Below, piece after piece: positions 23,397-32,066 of a DNA stretch of 42,270 nt. This DNA comes from Ruminococcus sp. Its GTDB lineage: Bacteria; Bacillota; Clostridia; Oscillospirales; Ruminococcaceae. Where the stretch lies: the NCBI GenBank assembly GCA_017649325.1, contig JAGCHA010000029.1, positions 1 to 42,270 on the forward strand. Reading direction: 5' to 3'. Within the stretch, counting starts at the first letter, position 1. Each line of letters opens with the position of its first letter. The position numbers were made by a program, and so were the translations under genes. The notes under the pieces were generated by a model. That model was not told where the DNA came from. It did no database searches and was given only the letters and a program-made list of their open reading frames with translations.

Positions 23397-26027
23397 ATGC
23401 AGTGGACAGGTCTTAACGACTTACGTGAAAAGTATCTTTCGTTCTTCGAGAGCAAGAACCATACAAGAATGGCGAGCGCTTCCCTTGTGCCTCAGGGCGA
23501 CAAGAGCCTCCTCCTCATCAACTCGGGTATGGCTCCTCTGAAGAAGTTCTTTCTCGGACAGGCTACACCTCCGAATGTGAGAGTGACTACCTGCCAGAAG
23601 TGTATCAGAACTCCCGATATCGAGAGCGTCGGAAAGACGGCACGTCACGGTACATACTTCGAGATGCTCGGCAACTTCTCCTTCGGCGACTACTTCAAAC
23701 CCGAGGCTATCGCATGGGCGTGGGAGTTCCTTACAAATGTGCTCGAGATACCCGCCGACCGCCTCTGGATTACTATATATGAGAGCGATGACGAGGCAGA
23801 GCAGATTTGGGAGAATAACATCGGTATTCCTCATGAGAGGATAATTCGTCTCGGCAAAAAGGACAATTTCTGGGAGCACGGCTCAGGTCCGTGCGGTCCG
23901 TGCTCGGAGATACACTTCGACCGCGGCGAGGCTTACGGTCCATTCGAGAACTTCGAGCAGGCGAGCGACTGCGACCGTGTCATCGAGATATGGAACCTTG
24001 TGTTCAGCCAGTTCGACAGCGACGGCGAAGGACACTACGCTGAGATGAAGAACAAGAATATCGACACGGGTATGGGCCTTGAGCGCCTTGCGTGTGTTAT
24101 GCAGAATGTTGACAACATCTTCGAGGTCGACACCGTTCAGAACATCATGAAGCACATCTCCAAGATAGCAGGCGTTGAGTACAAGAAGGATCACAAGACC
24201 GACGTTTCTCTCCGCGTTATCACAGATCATATCAGAAGTACAACATTTATGGTAGGCGACGGAATCATGCCGTCCAATGAGGGACGCGGCTACGTTCTCC
24301 GCAGACTGCTGAGAAGAGCAGCTCGTCACGGCAGACTCTTAGGCATTACGAAGCCTTTCCTTTGCGAGGTATGTGATACAGTTATCAACGAGAATGCGAC
24401 AGCTTATCCCGAGCTCGCTGAGAAGCGCGAGTACATCAAGAAGATAATCGGCGTTGAGGAGGAGGCTTTTGCCAAGACCATAGACAAGGGTACGGAAATG
24501 CTCAACGGCTTCACCGACGCGCTCAAGGCAGAGGGCAAGACAGTCCTCTCGGGTGATGACGCTTTCAAACTTTCAGATACATACGGCTTCCCGATAGACC
24601 TTACAGAGGAGATATGCGAGGAGAAGGGACTAACCGTTGACCGCGAGCGCTTCACTGAACTCGCCAAGGAGCAGAGAGCCCGTGCCAAGGCTGACCACGC
24701 CGCAAAGGCAGGCTCATCATGGGCTGACAACAGTATAAAGGTCGATGCTCCCAAGACCGTATTCACTGGCTACACTGACTTCGAGTCAGAGGGCGCGGAG
24801 ATACTCGCCATATACAAGGACGGCGCTGAGGTCGACTTCGCTAACGAGGGCGACGACGTTGTCATCGTGCTAGACGTTACTCCTTTTTATGCTGAGAGCG
24901 GCGGACAGGTCGGCGATACAGGTTCGATAATCAGCGGCGAGAATATAGCTTCCATTGCTGATACGATAAAGTCGGAGGGACATTTCCTACACGTTGCTAC
25001 AGTCGAGCAGGGCACGCTCCGCAAGGGCGACAATGTTACAGCTGCTATCGACAGAGAGCGCAGATGGGCTATCATGCGCAACCACACCACAGCCCATCTC
25101 CTCCAGTACGCACTTCGTCAGGTGCTCGGCGACCACGTACATCAGGCGGGACAGCTTGTAAATGAGAACGCCTGCCGCTTCGACTTCAACCATTTCTCCG
25201 CTATGACGGCAGAGGAGATAGCAAAGGTCGAGGAGCTCGTAAATGCCGAGATAATGAAGGCTGTTCCCGTTACTATGCAGGAAATGCCAATCGAAGAGGC
25301 TAAGAAGCTCGGAGCTATGGCTCTCTTCGGCGAGAAGTACGGCGATACTGTAAGAGTAGTAACAGCCGATAATTCAGTTGAATTCTGCGGCGGTACTCAT
25401 ATATCCAACACAGCACAGATAGGGCTCTTCAAGATAGTGTCCGAGAGCTCCGTAGCTGCGGGCGTAAGACGTATCGAGGCTGTAACGGGCATGGGCGTAA
25501 TGACTTTGCTCAACGAGTTCAAGGAGACTATAGCACGTTCCGCAAAGGCACTCAAGCTTGCAAACGTGAGCGAGCTCCCCGAGAAGTGTGCGGCTGTTGC
25601 GGCTGAGCTCAAGGAGAAGGACAAGAAGCTTGAGAGCCTCAACCAGCAGATAGCAAATGCAAAGACGGCTTCCCTCTTCGACAATGCCAAGGAAGTTGGC
25701 GGTGTGAAGATCGTTTCCGCGAGACTTGACGGTTCAGCTCCCGATGCTCTCCGCAAGCTCGGCGACAGCGTCAAGGACAAGAACGAGGCTATTATCGCGC
25801 TCTTTGCAGGTACAGTCGGCGAGAAGGGCACATTCTACTGCGTATGCACCAAGGAAGCTGTTGCAAAGGGCGGAAACGCAGGCACTATCGTCCGCGAGAT
25901 AGCTGCCGTTACAGGCGGCAAGGGCGGCGGCAAGCCCGACGGCGCTATGGCAGGTGCAGGCGACATCAGCAATATAGACGAGGCTCTTGCACAGTTCGAG
26001 AGCGTTGTTTCCAATATCGTAAAGTAA
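23397..26027 (+). CDS. alaS: Alanine--tRNA ligase
   Basis: 876 residues, normal family length. Charges tRNA-Ala. The class II catalytic core occupies about residues 1-240 (FFESKNHTRMASASLVP, then GNFSFGDYFK and GMGLERLACVMQ). The tRNA-recognition region follows, then the editing domain with NHTTAHLL (HxxxH, about 561-568) and CGGTHI (about 664-669), and a C-terminal C-Ala/DHHA1 domain ending in the Gly-rich TGGKGGGKPDGAMAGAG. AAAAGGAG at 23381-23388 is 8 bases before the ATG at 23397; the longer frame from 23310 would translate the T-box. Regulated by the upstream alanine T-box. Confidence 0.98.
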   Translation: MQWTGLNDLREKYLSFFESKNHTRMASASLVPQGDKSLLLINSGMAPLKKFFLGQATPPNVRVTTCQKCIRTPDIESVGKTARHGTYFEMLGNFSFGDYFKPEAIAWAWEFLTNVLEIPADRLWITIYESDDEAEQIWENNIGIPHERIIRLGKKDNFWEHGSGPCGPCSEIHFDRGEAYGPFENFEQASDCDRVIEIWNLVFSQFDSDGEGHYAEMKNKNIDTGMGLERLACVMQNVDNIFEVDTVQNIMKHISKIAGVEYKKDHKTDVSLRVITDHIRSTTFMVGDGIMPSNEGRGYVLRRLLRRAARHGRLLGITKPFLCEVCDTVINENATAYPELAEKREYIKKIIGVEEEAFAKTIDKGTEMLNGFTDALKAEGKTVLSGDDAFKLSDTYGFPIDLTEEICEEKGLTVDRERFTELAKEQRARAKADHAAKAGSSWADNSIKVDAPKTVFTGYTDFESEGAEILAIYKDGAEVDFANEGDDVVIVLDVTPFYAESGGQVGDTGSIISGENIASIADTIKSEGHFLHVATVEQGTLRKGDNVTAAIDRERRWAIMRNHTTAHLLQYALRQVLGDHVHQAGQLVNENACRFDFNHFSAMTAEEIAKVEELVNAEIMKAVPVTMQEMPIEEAKKLGAMALFGEKYGDTVRVVTADNSVEFCGGTHISNTAQIGLFKIVSESSVAAGVRRIEAVTGMGVMTLLNEFKETIARSAKALKLANVSELPEKCAAVAAELKEKDKKLESLNQQIANAKTASLFDNAKEVGGVKIVSARLDGSAPDALRKLGDSVKDKNEAIIALFAGTVGEKGTFYCVCTKEAVAKGGNAGTIVREIAAVTGGKGGGKPDGAMAGAGDISNIDEALAQFESVVSNIVK

Positions 26028-26039
26028 AGGAGTAAAAAT

Positions 26040-26393
26040 ATGGACTGCTTATTCTGCAAGATAATCGACGGCGAGATACCCAGCACAAAGGTATACGAGG
26101 ACGAGTACGTTTACAGCTTCAAGGACATAGCTCCCATAGCTCCTGTACACTATCTCATAATCCCGAAGGCTCATATTGCGAGCGCTAACGACATCACAGA
26201 GGAGAACTCCTCGCTCATGGCTAAGGTATTCGAGGCGGCGGCTAAGATAGCCAAGGCTGAGGGCATCGAGAGCTACCGCATAATCAACAACTGCGGCGAT
26301 GACGCGGGTCAGACCGTGAAGCATATGCACTTCCATATGCTCGCGGGAGTGAAAATGGGCTGGGGACCTGAGTCTCTCGGCAAGACCGAATAA
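26040..26393 (+). CDS. HIT family nucleotide-binding protein (HinT-like)
   Basis: 117 residues. Histidine-triad hydrolases split nucleoside phosphoramidates and aminoacyl adenylates. CLFCKIIDGEIPSTKVYEDE at the start has the Cys pair typical of the HinT branch, and the triad HMHFHM (about residues 98-103) carries the catalytic His. It follows alaS by 12 bases with a ribosome site AAAGGAG; HinT proteins can hydrolyse aminoacyl-AMP, which suits a place beside an aminoacyl-tRNA synthetase, though that link is inference. Confidence 0.95.
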   Translation: MDCLFCKIIDGEIPSTKVYEDEYVYSFKDIAPIAPVHYLIIPKAHIASANDITEENSSLMAKVFEAAAKIAKAEGIESYRIINNCGDDAGQTVKHMHFHMLAGVKMGWGPESLGKTE

Positions 26394-26403
26394 GGAGGCC
26401 GCT

Positions 26404-26943
26404 ATGACTGCGACCTACAAGATGACTATAGCGGGGCTGGAGCGCGAGCTTCCGCTCTGCCCGCTGAATGATAAGCTCGATATAGCAGCTTTCGTAATGT
26501 TCTCGGACGTGGAGCTTACAGTTGCTTCCGCTGCGGAGCTACTCAGGAAGTGCCCCGATTTCGACGTGATACTCACCGCCGAGTCGAAGGGCATACCGCT
26601 CGGCTACGAAATGGCTCGTCAGAGCGGCAAGACGTATGTGGTAGCGAGAAAGTCAGTGAAGCTCTACATGACCGACCCGATATCGGTAAAAGTGAAGTCG
26701 ATAACTACAGCCGCTGAGCAGACGCTCTATCTCTCGGCTGAAAAAGCAGCCATGCTTCGCGGAAAGCGTGTTCTCATAGTTGATGACGTTATCAGCACGG
26801 GCGAGTCGCTTACGGCGCTCGAGAGGCTGATCGAGGCTGCGGGTGGAGAAATCGCTGCAAAGTCGGCAGTCCTTGCAGAGGGCGACGCCGCAGACAGAGC
26901 GGATATTGTTTTCCTCGAAAAGCTGCCTCTTTTCTTTAAATAA
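26404..26943 (+). CDS. Phosphoribosyltransferase family protein (adenine PRTase-like)
   Basis: 179 residues. The PRPP-binding motif VLIVDDVISTGESL is at about 123-136, and VILTAESKGIPLGYEMARQSGKTYVVARKS (about 55-84) matches the adenine phosphoribosyltransferase fold, including a pyrophosphate loop. The N-terminal 45 residues are unlike standard Apt. This type may act on adenine or xanthine, or be a regulator of the PurR kind without the DNA-binding domain. GGAGG directly before the start. It lies 10 bases after the HIT gene, so it is co-transcribed. Confidence 0.85.
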   Translation: MTATYKMTIAGLERELPLCPLNDKLDIAAFVMFSDVELTVASAAELLRKCPDFDVILTAESKGIPLGYEMARQSGKTYVVARKSVKLYMTDPISVKVKSITTAAEQTLYLSAEKAAMLRGKRVLIVDDVISTGESLTALERLIEAAGGEIAAKSAVLAEGDAADRADIVFLEKLPLFFK

Positions 26944-26948
26944 AACAT

Positions 26949-28988
26949 ATGAAGCGGAAAACTATCGGAGCGGCAGCAGCATATATGTCGGGCTTGTTTT
27001 TCGCTTCATTTTTTATGGACGCGAAGGGCTTGTTGATGTTTGCTGCTGCGGGAGTGCTTGCGGTGCTGTACGGCAGACGAATGAGCTTCAAAAAGATTGA
27101 CTATACCGTTATTGGCGGATTTTTTGCCTTTGGTGTGTTTATGAGTCTTCTCTACAGCTATGCCGTATACCTTCCCGCACAGCTTTACAGCGGACACACC
27201 GACAGCTTTATCGGTGAAGTCGAGGACGCTGACAGATACGACGGCGACCGAGTTTCGTACACACTGTACGGACGTACAGGAGGAGGTAGGTTAACGAGGA
27301 TAAGGCTATTCACGACGGATATAGGAGCAGATCTCGGAGATACTGTCTGTGTCGGGGAGACTACCTTTGCCAAGCCCGAGAGCGACTATCTCTTCGACGC
27401 CGAGACCGTGTATAAGTCCAGACGAATAGCGCTTGATGCCTCAAAGGTGAAGGATATCACCGTTCGCCGCAAGGAAGGCTTTTCGCTCCGCCGATCTCTC
27501 AGGGATTACCGTGAGAGCAAGGCCGCGGAGTTTCGAACCGAAATCGGCGATGACTGCGGAGGCTTCCTCGCAGGAATGATATTCGGAGAGAAGCGCTACC
27601 TCGACAGCAATACACGCTCGGCTCTGTACAGAACGGGTATCGGTCACGTTCTCGCAGTGTCGGGACTTCATGTATCCATCATCGCGGGTCTGATAATGCT
27701 TTTGTTGAACAGGCTGCGTGTGAAAAGATTTGTTTCTTTCGCTGTCGTGAACGTGCTGCTGATGCTGCTCATCGCGCTCGCAAACTATCCGATTTCGGCA
27801 CTGAGAGCGGCGATAATGCTCGATATCATGTACTCGGCACGTCTGTTCCGCAGACAGAGCGACCCTCTTAATTCTATAGCGGTCGCGGTTCTGATACTCG
27901 GCATTGCCGACCCTTACTGCGTGTACAATTCAGGCTTTATGCTCTCGATATCGGGAACGGCGGGGATTGCTGTTCTTGCTCCGTATATGACAAAGGAAAT
28001 GGAGCGCGAGACTATCGTTCAAAGGTTAAAAATAGCCCTTGTTACGTCGATATGCACTACTTTGTGTGTGTTCCCGCTGTGTATGTACTATTTCGACGAG
28101 ACTTCACTCGTCTCGCCTTTTGCAAATATACTGCTCCTGCCTATGTGTACGGCAGCAATGGTGCTCGGACTCCTGCACTTGCTGACATTCGGTCTTCTGC
28201 CTGTACTTCCCATTGCGGCAGGAATAATAAAGCTCATACTGCTGATATCGGACGGCATAGCTTCTGTCCCGATATTCCATACTTCCGACGACACGGGACT
28301 CCTCAGCGGACTGCTTTTGATATCTGCCGGTGTAATCATCGGAGTTTACCTGTTCCGCAGGGAAAGGCACTTGCTCGCGGTAATGACTGCGTGTGCAGTC
28401 GTGCTTTTCTCCGTGACCTCTGCCGTCACGGGCATAGTACGCAGGAGAGCTTTCCGTGCGGCTGTCCTCGGTTCCGGGAGCAGCGCTGCTGTCGTGATAA
28501 CTCACAACGGTCACGCTGACATAGTTGACCTGAGCGGTCACTATCGCTCTGCTGAGTACGTCCGCAGGTATATGACGGTCAATGGTATATCCTCAGCGGA
28601 TACGGTACTGTTGACGAAGAATGTGCAGTCAGGCTACTCGGCGTATGAGCAGGAGCTCGGTCTGTTTCCCGAGTATACAAGCATCGTCACAGGCGATACG
28701 AAGGTTTACTGCGGTGATGCACAGACAGCGGGCGATTCACTGACCGTTGAAAGCGGTGGCTGTGAGCTGACGTACTCTGACGGGGAGCTGACCGTCTCAT
28801 ACAAAGGCATGGAGATGTCGTTCGTTCCGACCTCGGGTAACGGCGGCGTGACCGTTTACTATGGCAGACACGCGTCAGGAGTCCCCGAGCGTGGCATTTC
28901 CGATGATAATGATGATGAATTGCTGACGGGAAACAGCTTTGAGATATCCTGTTCCCGCAGCGGAGACTATAAGATAAGGAGGCTGTAA
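26949..28988 (+). CDS. ComEC/Rec2-family membrane protein with degenerate C-terminal domain
   Basis: 679 residues. ComEC forms the inner-membrane DNA uptake channel in natural transformation. Two N-terminal helices (about 6-65), an OB-like domain (about 85-175) and the competence domain with FLAGMIFGEKRYLDSNTRSAL and IGHVLAVSGLHVSIIAGL (about 231-248) are clear, followed by about eight helices to residue 495. The C-terminal part (505-679) has the shape of the beta-lactamase-like domain, but the place where HxHxDH should stand reads VLLTKNVQSGY (553-563). The putative nuclease site is therefore missing. It ends 1 base into holA. No other competence genes are in the window. Confidence 0.88.
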   Translation: MKRKTIGAAAAYMSGLFFASFFMDAKGLLMFAAAGVLAVLYGRRMSFKKIDYTVIGGFFAFGVFMSLLYSYAVYLPAQLYSGHTDSFIGEVEDADRYDGDRVSYTLYGRTGGGRLTRIRLFTTDIGADLGDTVCVGETTFAKPESDYLFDAETVYKSRRIALDASKVKDITVRRKEGFSLRRSLRDYRESKAAEFRTEIGDDCGGFLAGMIFGEKRYLDSNTRSALYRTGIGHVLAVSGLHVSIIAGLIMLLLNRLRVKRFVSFAVVNVLLMLLIALANYPISALRAAIMLDIMYSARLFRRQSDPLNSIAVAVLILGIADPYCVYNSGFMLSISGTAGIAVLAPYMTKEMERETIVQRLKIALVTSICTTLCVFPLCMYYFDETSLVSPFANILLLPMCTAAMVLGLLHLLTFGLLPVLPIAAGIIKLILLISDGIASVPIFHTSDDTGLLSGLLLISAGVIIGVYLFRRERHLLAVMTACAVVLFSVTSAVTGIVRRRAFRAAVLGSGSSAAVVITHNGHADIVDLSGHYRSAEYVRRYMTVNGISSADTVLLTKNVQSGYSAYEQELGLFPEYTSIVTGDTKVYCGDAQTAGDSLTVESGGCELTYSDGELTVSYKGMEMSFVPTSGNGGVTVYYGRHASGVPERGISDDNDDELLTGNSFEISCSRSGDYKIRRL

Positions 28989-30088
28989 TGCCGAAGACAG
29001 ACGTAAAAGGGCTTACAGCAGCTCTTAAAAAGGACGGGCTCAGCAGAGTCTACTATATATTCGGTGCTGACGTTACAGGCGTCGAAAAGGCTACGAGCCT
29101 CGTAATAAAGGAGGCTCTCGGAGAGAACGCCGATATCGCGCTCACCAAGCTGAAGGGCAGTGAGCTCGATATGTCCGAGCTGTATGATATGGTGCAGATG
29201 GCGCCGATGATGTCGGACTATAACTGTATACTCATCAATGATTACAACTGCGAGAAGCCTGTGGACGATATGCGCGGCAGGACTGCCGACGACTATACCA
29301 AGCCGCTTCTTGAGGCGATAAAGGATATCCCCGACTACACCGTCGTGATATTCAACGTTACAGGCTTCGAGGTCGGAACGCGCCGCGATTTCCGCTCGGG
29401 AGAGAATATCATCACCGACAAGAACAAGAAACTCGCTGACTTTGCGCAGAAGAATGGCACGGTAGTGGAATCGGCGCTGAAAACCTCTGTTGAGCTTTCG
29501 CGGCTCATAGTCGATAAGGTCGCGGCAAGAGGCGGCGTGATATCCGTGGACAACGCCAAAGAGCTCGCGGAGATGTGCCTCTGCGACGAGCTGACGATAG
29601 CTGGCGAGGTCGAGAAGCTCTGCGCCTATGCGGACGGGAAAGAGATAACGCGGGATATGCTCGCTGACCTCGTCCACGAGCAAAACGATACCACGGTATA
29701 TACCCTTGCAAACGCTGTTGCGGCAAAGAATGCAAAAGCTGCCTTTGAAGCTGTTCAGCAGCTAAATCTGGACAATGACAACAGGGGAGCGGTGCTCTAC
29801 GCGATTACGAGCGTGTTTCTCGATATGTACCGTGCAGAATGTGCAAAGCGGGCGGGTATCCCCATGGATACAGCTGCGGACGATTTTAAGTACGGAAGCC
29901 GCCGTTTTGCAATGAAGAACGCTTATCGGGATTCGGGAAAGTTCGGACTTGAAAGACTGCGTGCCTGCCTTTGGATACTGCGTGACACGAACGTAAAGCT
30001 CAATTCATCGCCTGTTGACCCGCGCGTAGCGATAGAGCAGGCGATAGTGCGTATGCTCACTCTGCAAATGCAGGGGAGGAAGCGATGA
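28988..30088 (+). CDS. holA: DNA polymerase III subunit delta
   Basis: 366 residues. Clamp-loader subunit that opens the sliding clamp. LSRVYYIFGADVTGVEKATSLVIKEAL (about residues 18-44) is the N-terminal nucleotide-binding-like fold without a working P-loop, as usual for delta. LCDELTIAGEVEKLCAYADGKEITRDMLADLV (about 198-229) is the conserved middle block, and the C-terminal helical collar domain ends with DPRVAIEQAIVRML. The gene overlaps the preceding stop by 1 base and the following start by 4. Confidence 0.93.
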   Translation: MPKTDVKGLTAALKKDGLSRVYYIFGADVTGVEKATSLVIKEALGENADIALTKLKGSELDMSELYDMVQMAPMMSDYNCILINDYNCEKPVDDMRGRTADDYTKPLLEAIKDIPDYTVVIFNVTGFEVGTRRDFRSGENIITDKNKKLADFAQKNGTVVESALKTSVELSRLIVDKVAARGGVISVDNAKELAEMCLCDELTIAGEVEKLCAYADGKEITRDMLADLVHEQNDTTVYTLANAVAAKNAKAAFEAVQQLNLDNDNRGAVLYAITSVFLDMYRAECAKRAGIPMDTAADDFKYGSRRFAMKNAYRDSGKFGLERLRACLWILRDTNVKLNSSPVDPRVAIEQAIVRMLTLQMQGRKR

Positions 30089-30684
30089 TAAAGATAAATG
30101 AAGCAATTATCGTCGAGGGCAAGTACGACAAGATAAAGCTGTGCTCGATTGTTGACGCGGTTATAATCGTAACGGGCGGTTTCAGCATTTTCAAGGACGA
30201 AGAAAAGCTCGGACTTATTCGCTATTATGCCGAAAAGACGGGCGTTATAATCCTCACTGATTCTGACAGTGCGGGACGTCGTATACGCGGCTATATCAAG
30301 GGTGCTATAAAGAACGGCAGCGTTAAGAACGTCTATATCCCGGATGTGTTCGGCAAGGAAAAGCGCAAGGTCAAGCCCTCGGCAGAGGGAAAGCTCGGAG
30401 TTGAGGGGATAGACACTGCGCTTTTGCTTGCCGCATTCGAGAAGGCGGGTATCACAGCAGGGGAGCGTACAGCTCCGCCGGATATCACGAAGCTGACGCT
30501 GTATGAGCTCGGGCTGAGCGGCGGGAGTAACAGCAGCGAGCTCCGCAAGCGGCTTCAGAAGAAGCTCGGCTTGCCTTCGCTCATGTCGGCTACAGCTCTT
30601 ACCGAGGTGCTCAATACGATGATGACAGCGTCAGAGCTCGCTGAAAAGGTAGATGAGTTAAAGGAGGAAGACAATGGAATATAG
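30085..30684 (+). CDS. RNase M5-like Toprim domain protein
   Basis: 199 residues. RNase M5 trims 5S rRNA precursors. The Toprim acidic residues are present: Glu in AIIVEGKYDKIKL (about residues 7-19) and the DxD pair in IILTDSDSAGRRIRGYI (about 56-72). The C-terminal half with VEGIDTALLLAAFEKAG and the helical end fits the RNase M5 C-terminal domain (DUF4093). rnmV is usually next to ksgA; here it lies between holA and an MBOAT gene, so it could be the only copy or a paralogue. It overlaps holA by 4 bases and the next start by 11. Confidence 0.82.
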   Translation: MIKINEAIIVEGKYDKIKLCSIVDAVIIVTGGFSIFKDEEKLGLIRYYAEKTGVIILTDSDSAGRRIRGYIKGAIKNGSVKNVYIPDVFGKEKRKVKPSAEGKLGVEGIDTALLLAAFEKAGITAGERTAPPDITKLTLYELGLSGGSNSSELRKRLQKKLGLPSLMSATALTEVLNTMMTASELAEKVDELKEEDNGI

Positions 30685-32056
30685 CAGCCTCCTTTTCATC
30701 TATGGATTCTTTCCCGTTTCGCTCATACTGTATCATATAACGCCGAAAAAGCTCAAGGAAGCCGCAATGCTTGTACTGAGCATGATATTCTGCTCTTTTT
30801 TTGGATTGGAGTACGTTCTCTTTATTGCAGCATATATCATCGTCAACTACACGGTCTCCCGACTGACTGACGTACTGCGCAAAAAGAACGCGATAGCTTG
30901 CTTTATCCCATTCGCATTCGGTATGGTGTTCGATATCTTCGCTCTGTTTGCATTCCGTACGGAGCGTTTCTCTGCAGTATACACCACATTGAGGCTGCAT
31001 GAGGCCTTTTTTCCGGTAGGCATATCACTGTTCACGCTTTCAGCACTCGGCTATCTCATAGATATATACAACGGACGGGTGAGCTCAGAAAAGAACATCG
31101 TCCGCTATTCGCTGTATATAATGATGTTCCCGAGGCTCCTAATGGGACCTGTTCTCCGCTATGATGCGTTCACTCGTATCATGAACAGTCGCAGAACAGG
31201 CATAAACGAGCTCGGAAAGGGACTGACCCTTTTTATCAAGGGACTGACAAAGAAGGTGCTCGCCGCAGACACCCTTTACGCACTGTACATCGCAGTAGCC
31301 GCTTATGATACAGGTGAGCTGTCAGCGGTGACTGCCTGGCTGGGAATAACAGCTTATATCCTTTGCCTTTACTTCACGCTTTCAGGCGTGGCTGATATGG
31401 GTGTAGGCATCGGCTACTGCTTCGGATACAGGTTTCCTCAGAGCTTCAATTATCCGATGTTCAGCAGCAGGATAAGGTATTTTGCGGCGAAGTGGCACGT
31501 TCAGGTCATACACTGGTTCCGAAACTATATTACGAAGCCCTTTGCCTCGCAGATGAAAAGTCGTTACATCAGCAAGCTCATCTTCATAGGAGCGTGGACA
31601 GCAGCGGGCTATTGGTATGCCTTCACTGTCAGCGGTGCGCTGTGGGGAGCTCTCATGGGCACGTCAATAGTAGTCGAGAACAAGCTCAGGAACTCACGTA
31701 TGCTGAAAGCTACGGGTATAATCTACACTTTCCTGCTCGTGACCGTATTCTCTGTGTTCCTCGCAAGCGATACTGTTTCGGACGCTTTTGGATATCTCCT
31801 TGCGATGATAGGCGGGAATCGTCTGCTGACGGACACGCTGACGCTGTACCTGCTCAAGTCATACCTCGTTGTATTGCTCGTTACGATGTATGCCTCGACC
31901 GACCTGTTCAGGAATATGCTGCTCCGCTCACGCAGGATGCTGCTGAGGAAGGTATTCTCCTCGCTGACTCCTGTAGTAATGGCAGCGCTTTTGGCGGTAT
32001 GTACGGCTCTCATCTCGTCGTCGGGCAGTTCTGAGATGCTGCTCATGAAGCTATAG
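30674..32056 (+). CDS. MBOAT family protein with altered catalytic motif
   Basis: 460 residues, multispanning. MBOAT proteins such as AlgI, PatA and DltB move acyl groups across the membrane onto surface polymers. The family core FTLSGVADMGVGIGYCFGYRFPQSFNYPMF (about 235-263) is clear, and the first conserved His is kept in KWHVQVIHWFRNYI (His275). The catalytic motif GLWHG is replaced by GYWYA (312-316), so Tyr315 (codon 31616-31618) stands for the catalytic His. AAAGGAGG (30660-30667) precedes the ATG. The next gene encodes a DHHW/AlgX-like partner, the usual pairing. Either the activity differs or the protein is a non-catalytic homologue. Confidence 0.85.
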   Translation: MEYSSLLFIYGFFPVSLILYHITPKKLKEAAMLVLSMIFCSFFGLEYVLFIAAYIIVNYTVSRLTDVLRKKNAIACFIPFAFGMVFDIFALFAFRTERFSAVYTTLRLHEAFFPVGISLFTLSALGYLIDIYNGRVSSEKNIVRYSLYIMMFPRLLMGPVLRYDAFTRIMNSRRTGINELGKGLTLFIKGLTKKVLAADTLYALYIAVAAYDTGELSAVTAWLGITAYILCLYFTLSGVADMGVGIGYCFGYRFPQSFNYPMFSSRIRYFAAKWHVQVIHWFRNYITKPFASQMKSRYISKLIFIGAWTAAGYWYAFTVSGALWGALMGTSIVVENKLRNSRMLKATGIIYTFLLVTVFSVFLASDTVSDAFGYLLAMIGGNRLLTDTLTLYLLKSYLVVLLVTMYASTDLFRNMLLRSRRMLLRKVFSSLTPVVMAALLAVCTALISSSGSSEMLLMKL

Positions 32057-32066
32057 GAGGCGGAAA

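Noticed and set aside
28967-29683. Minus-strand frame of 238 codons
   Set aside because: Antisense shadow of holA; no ribosome site or recognisable product.
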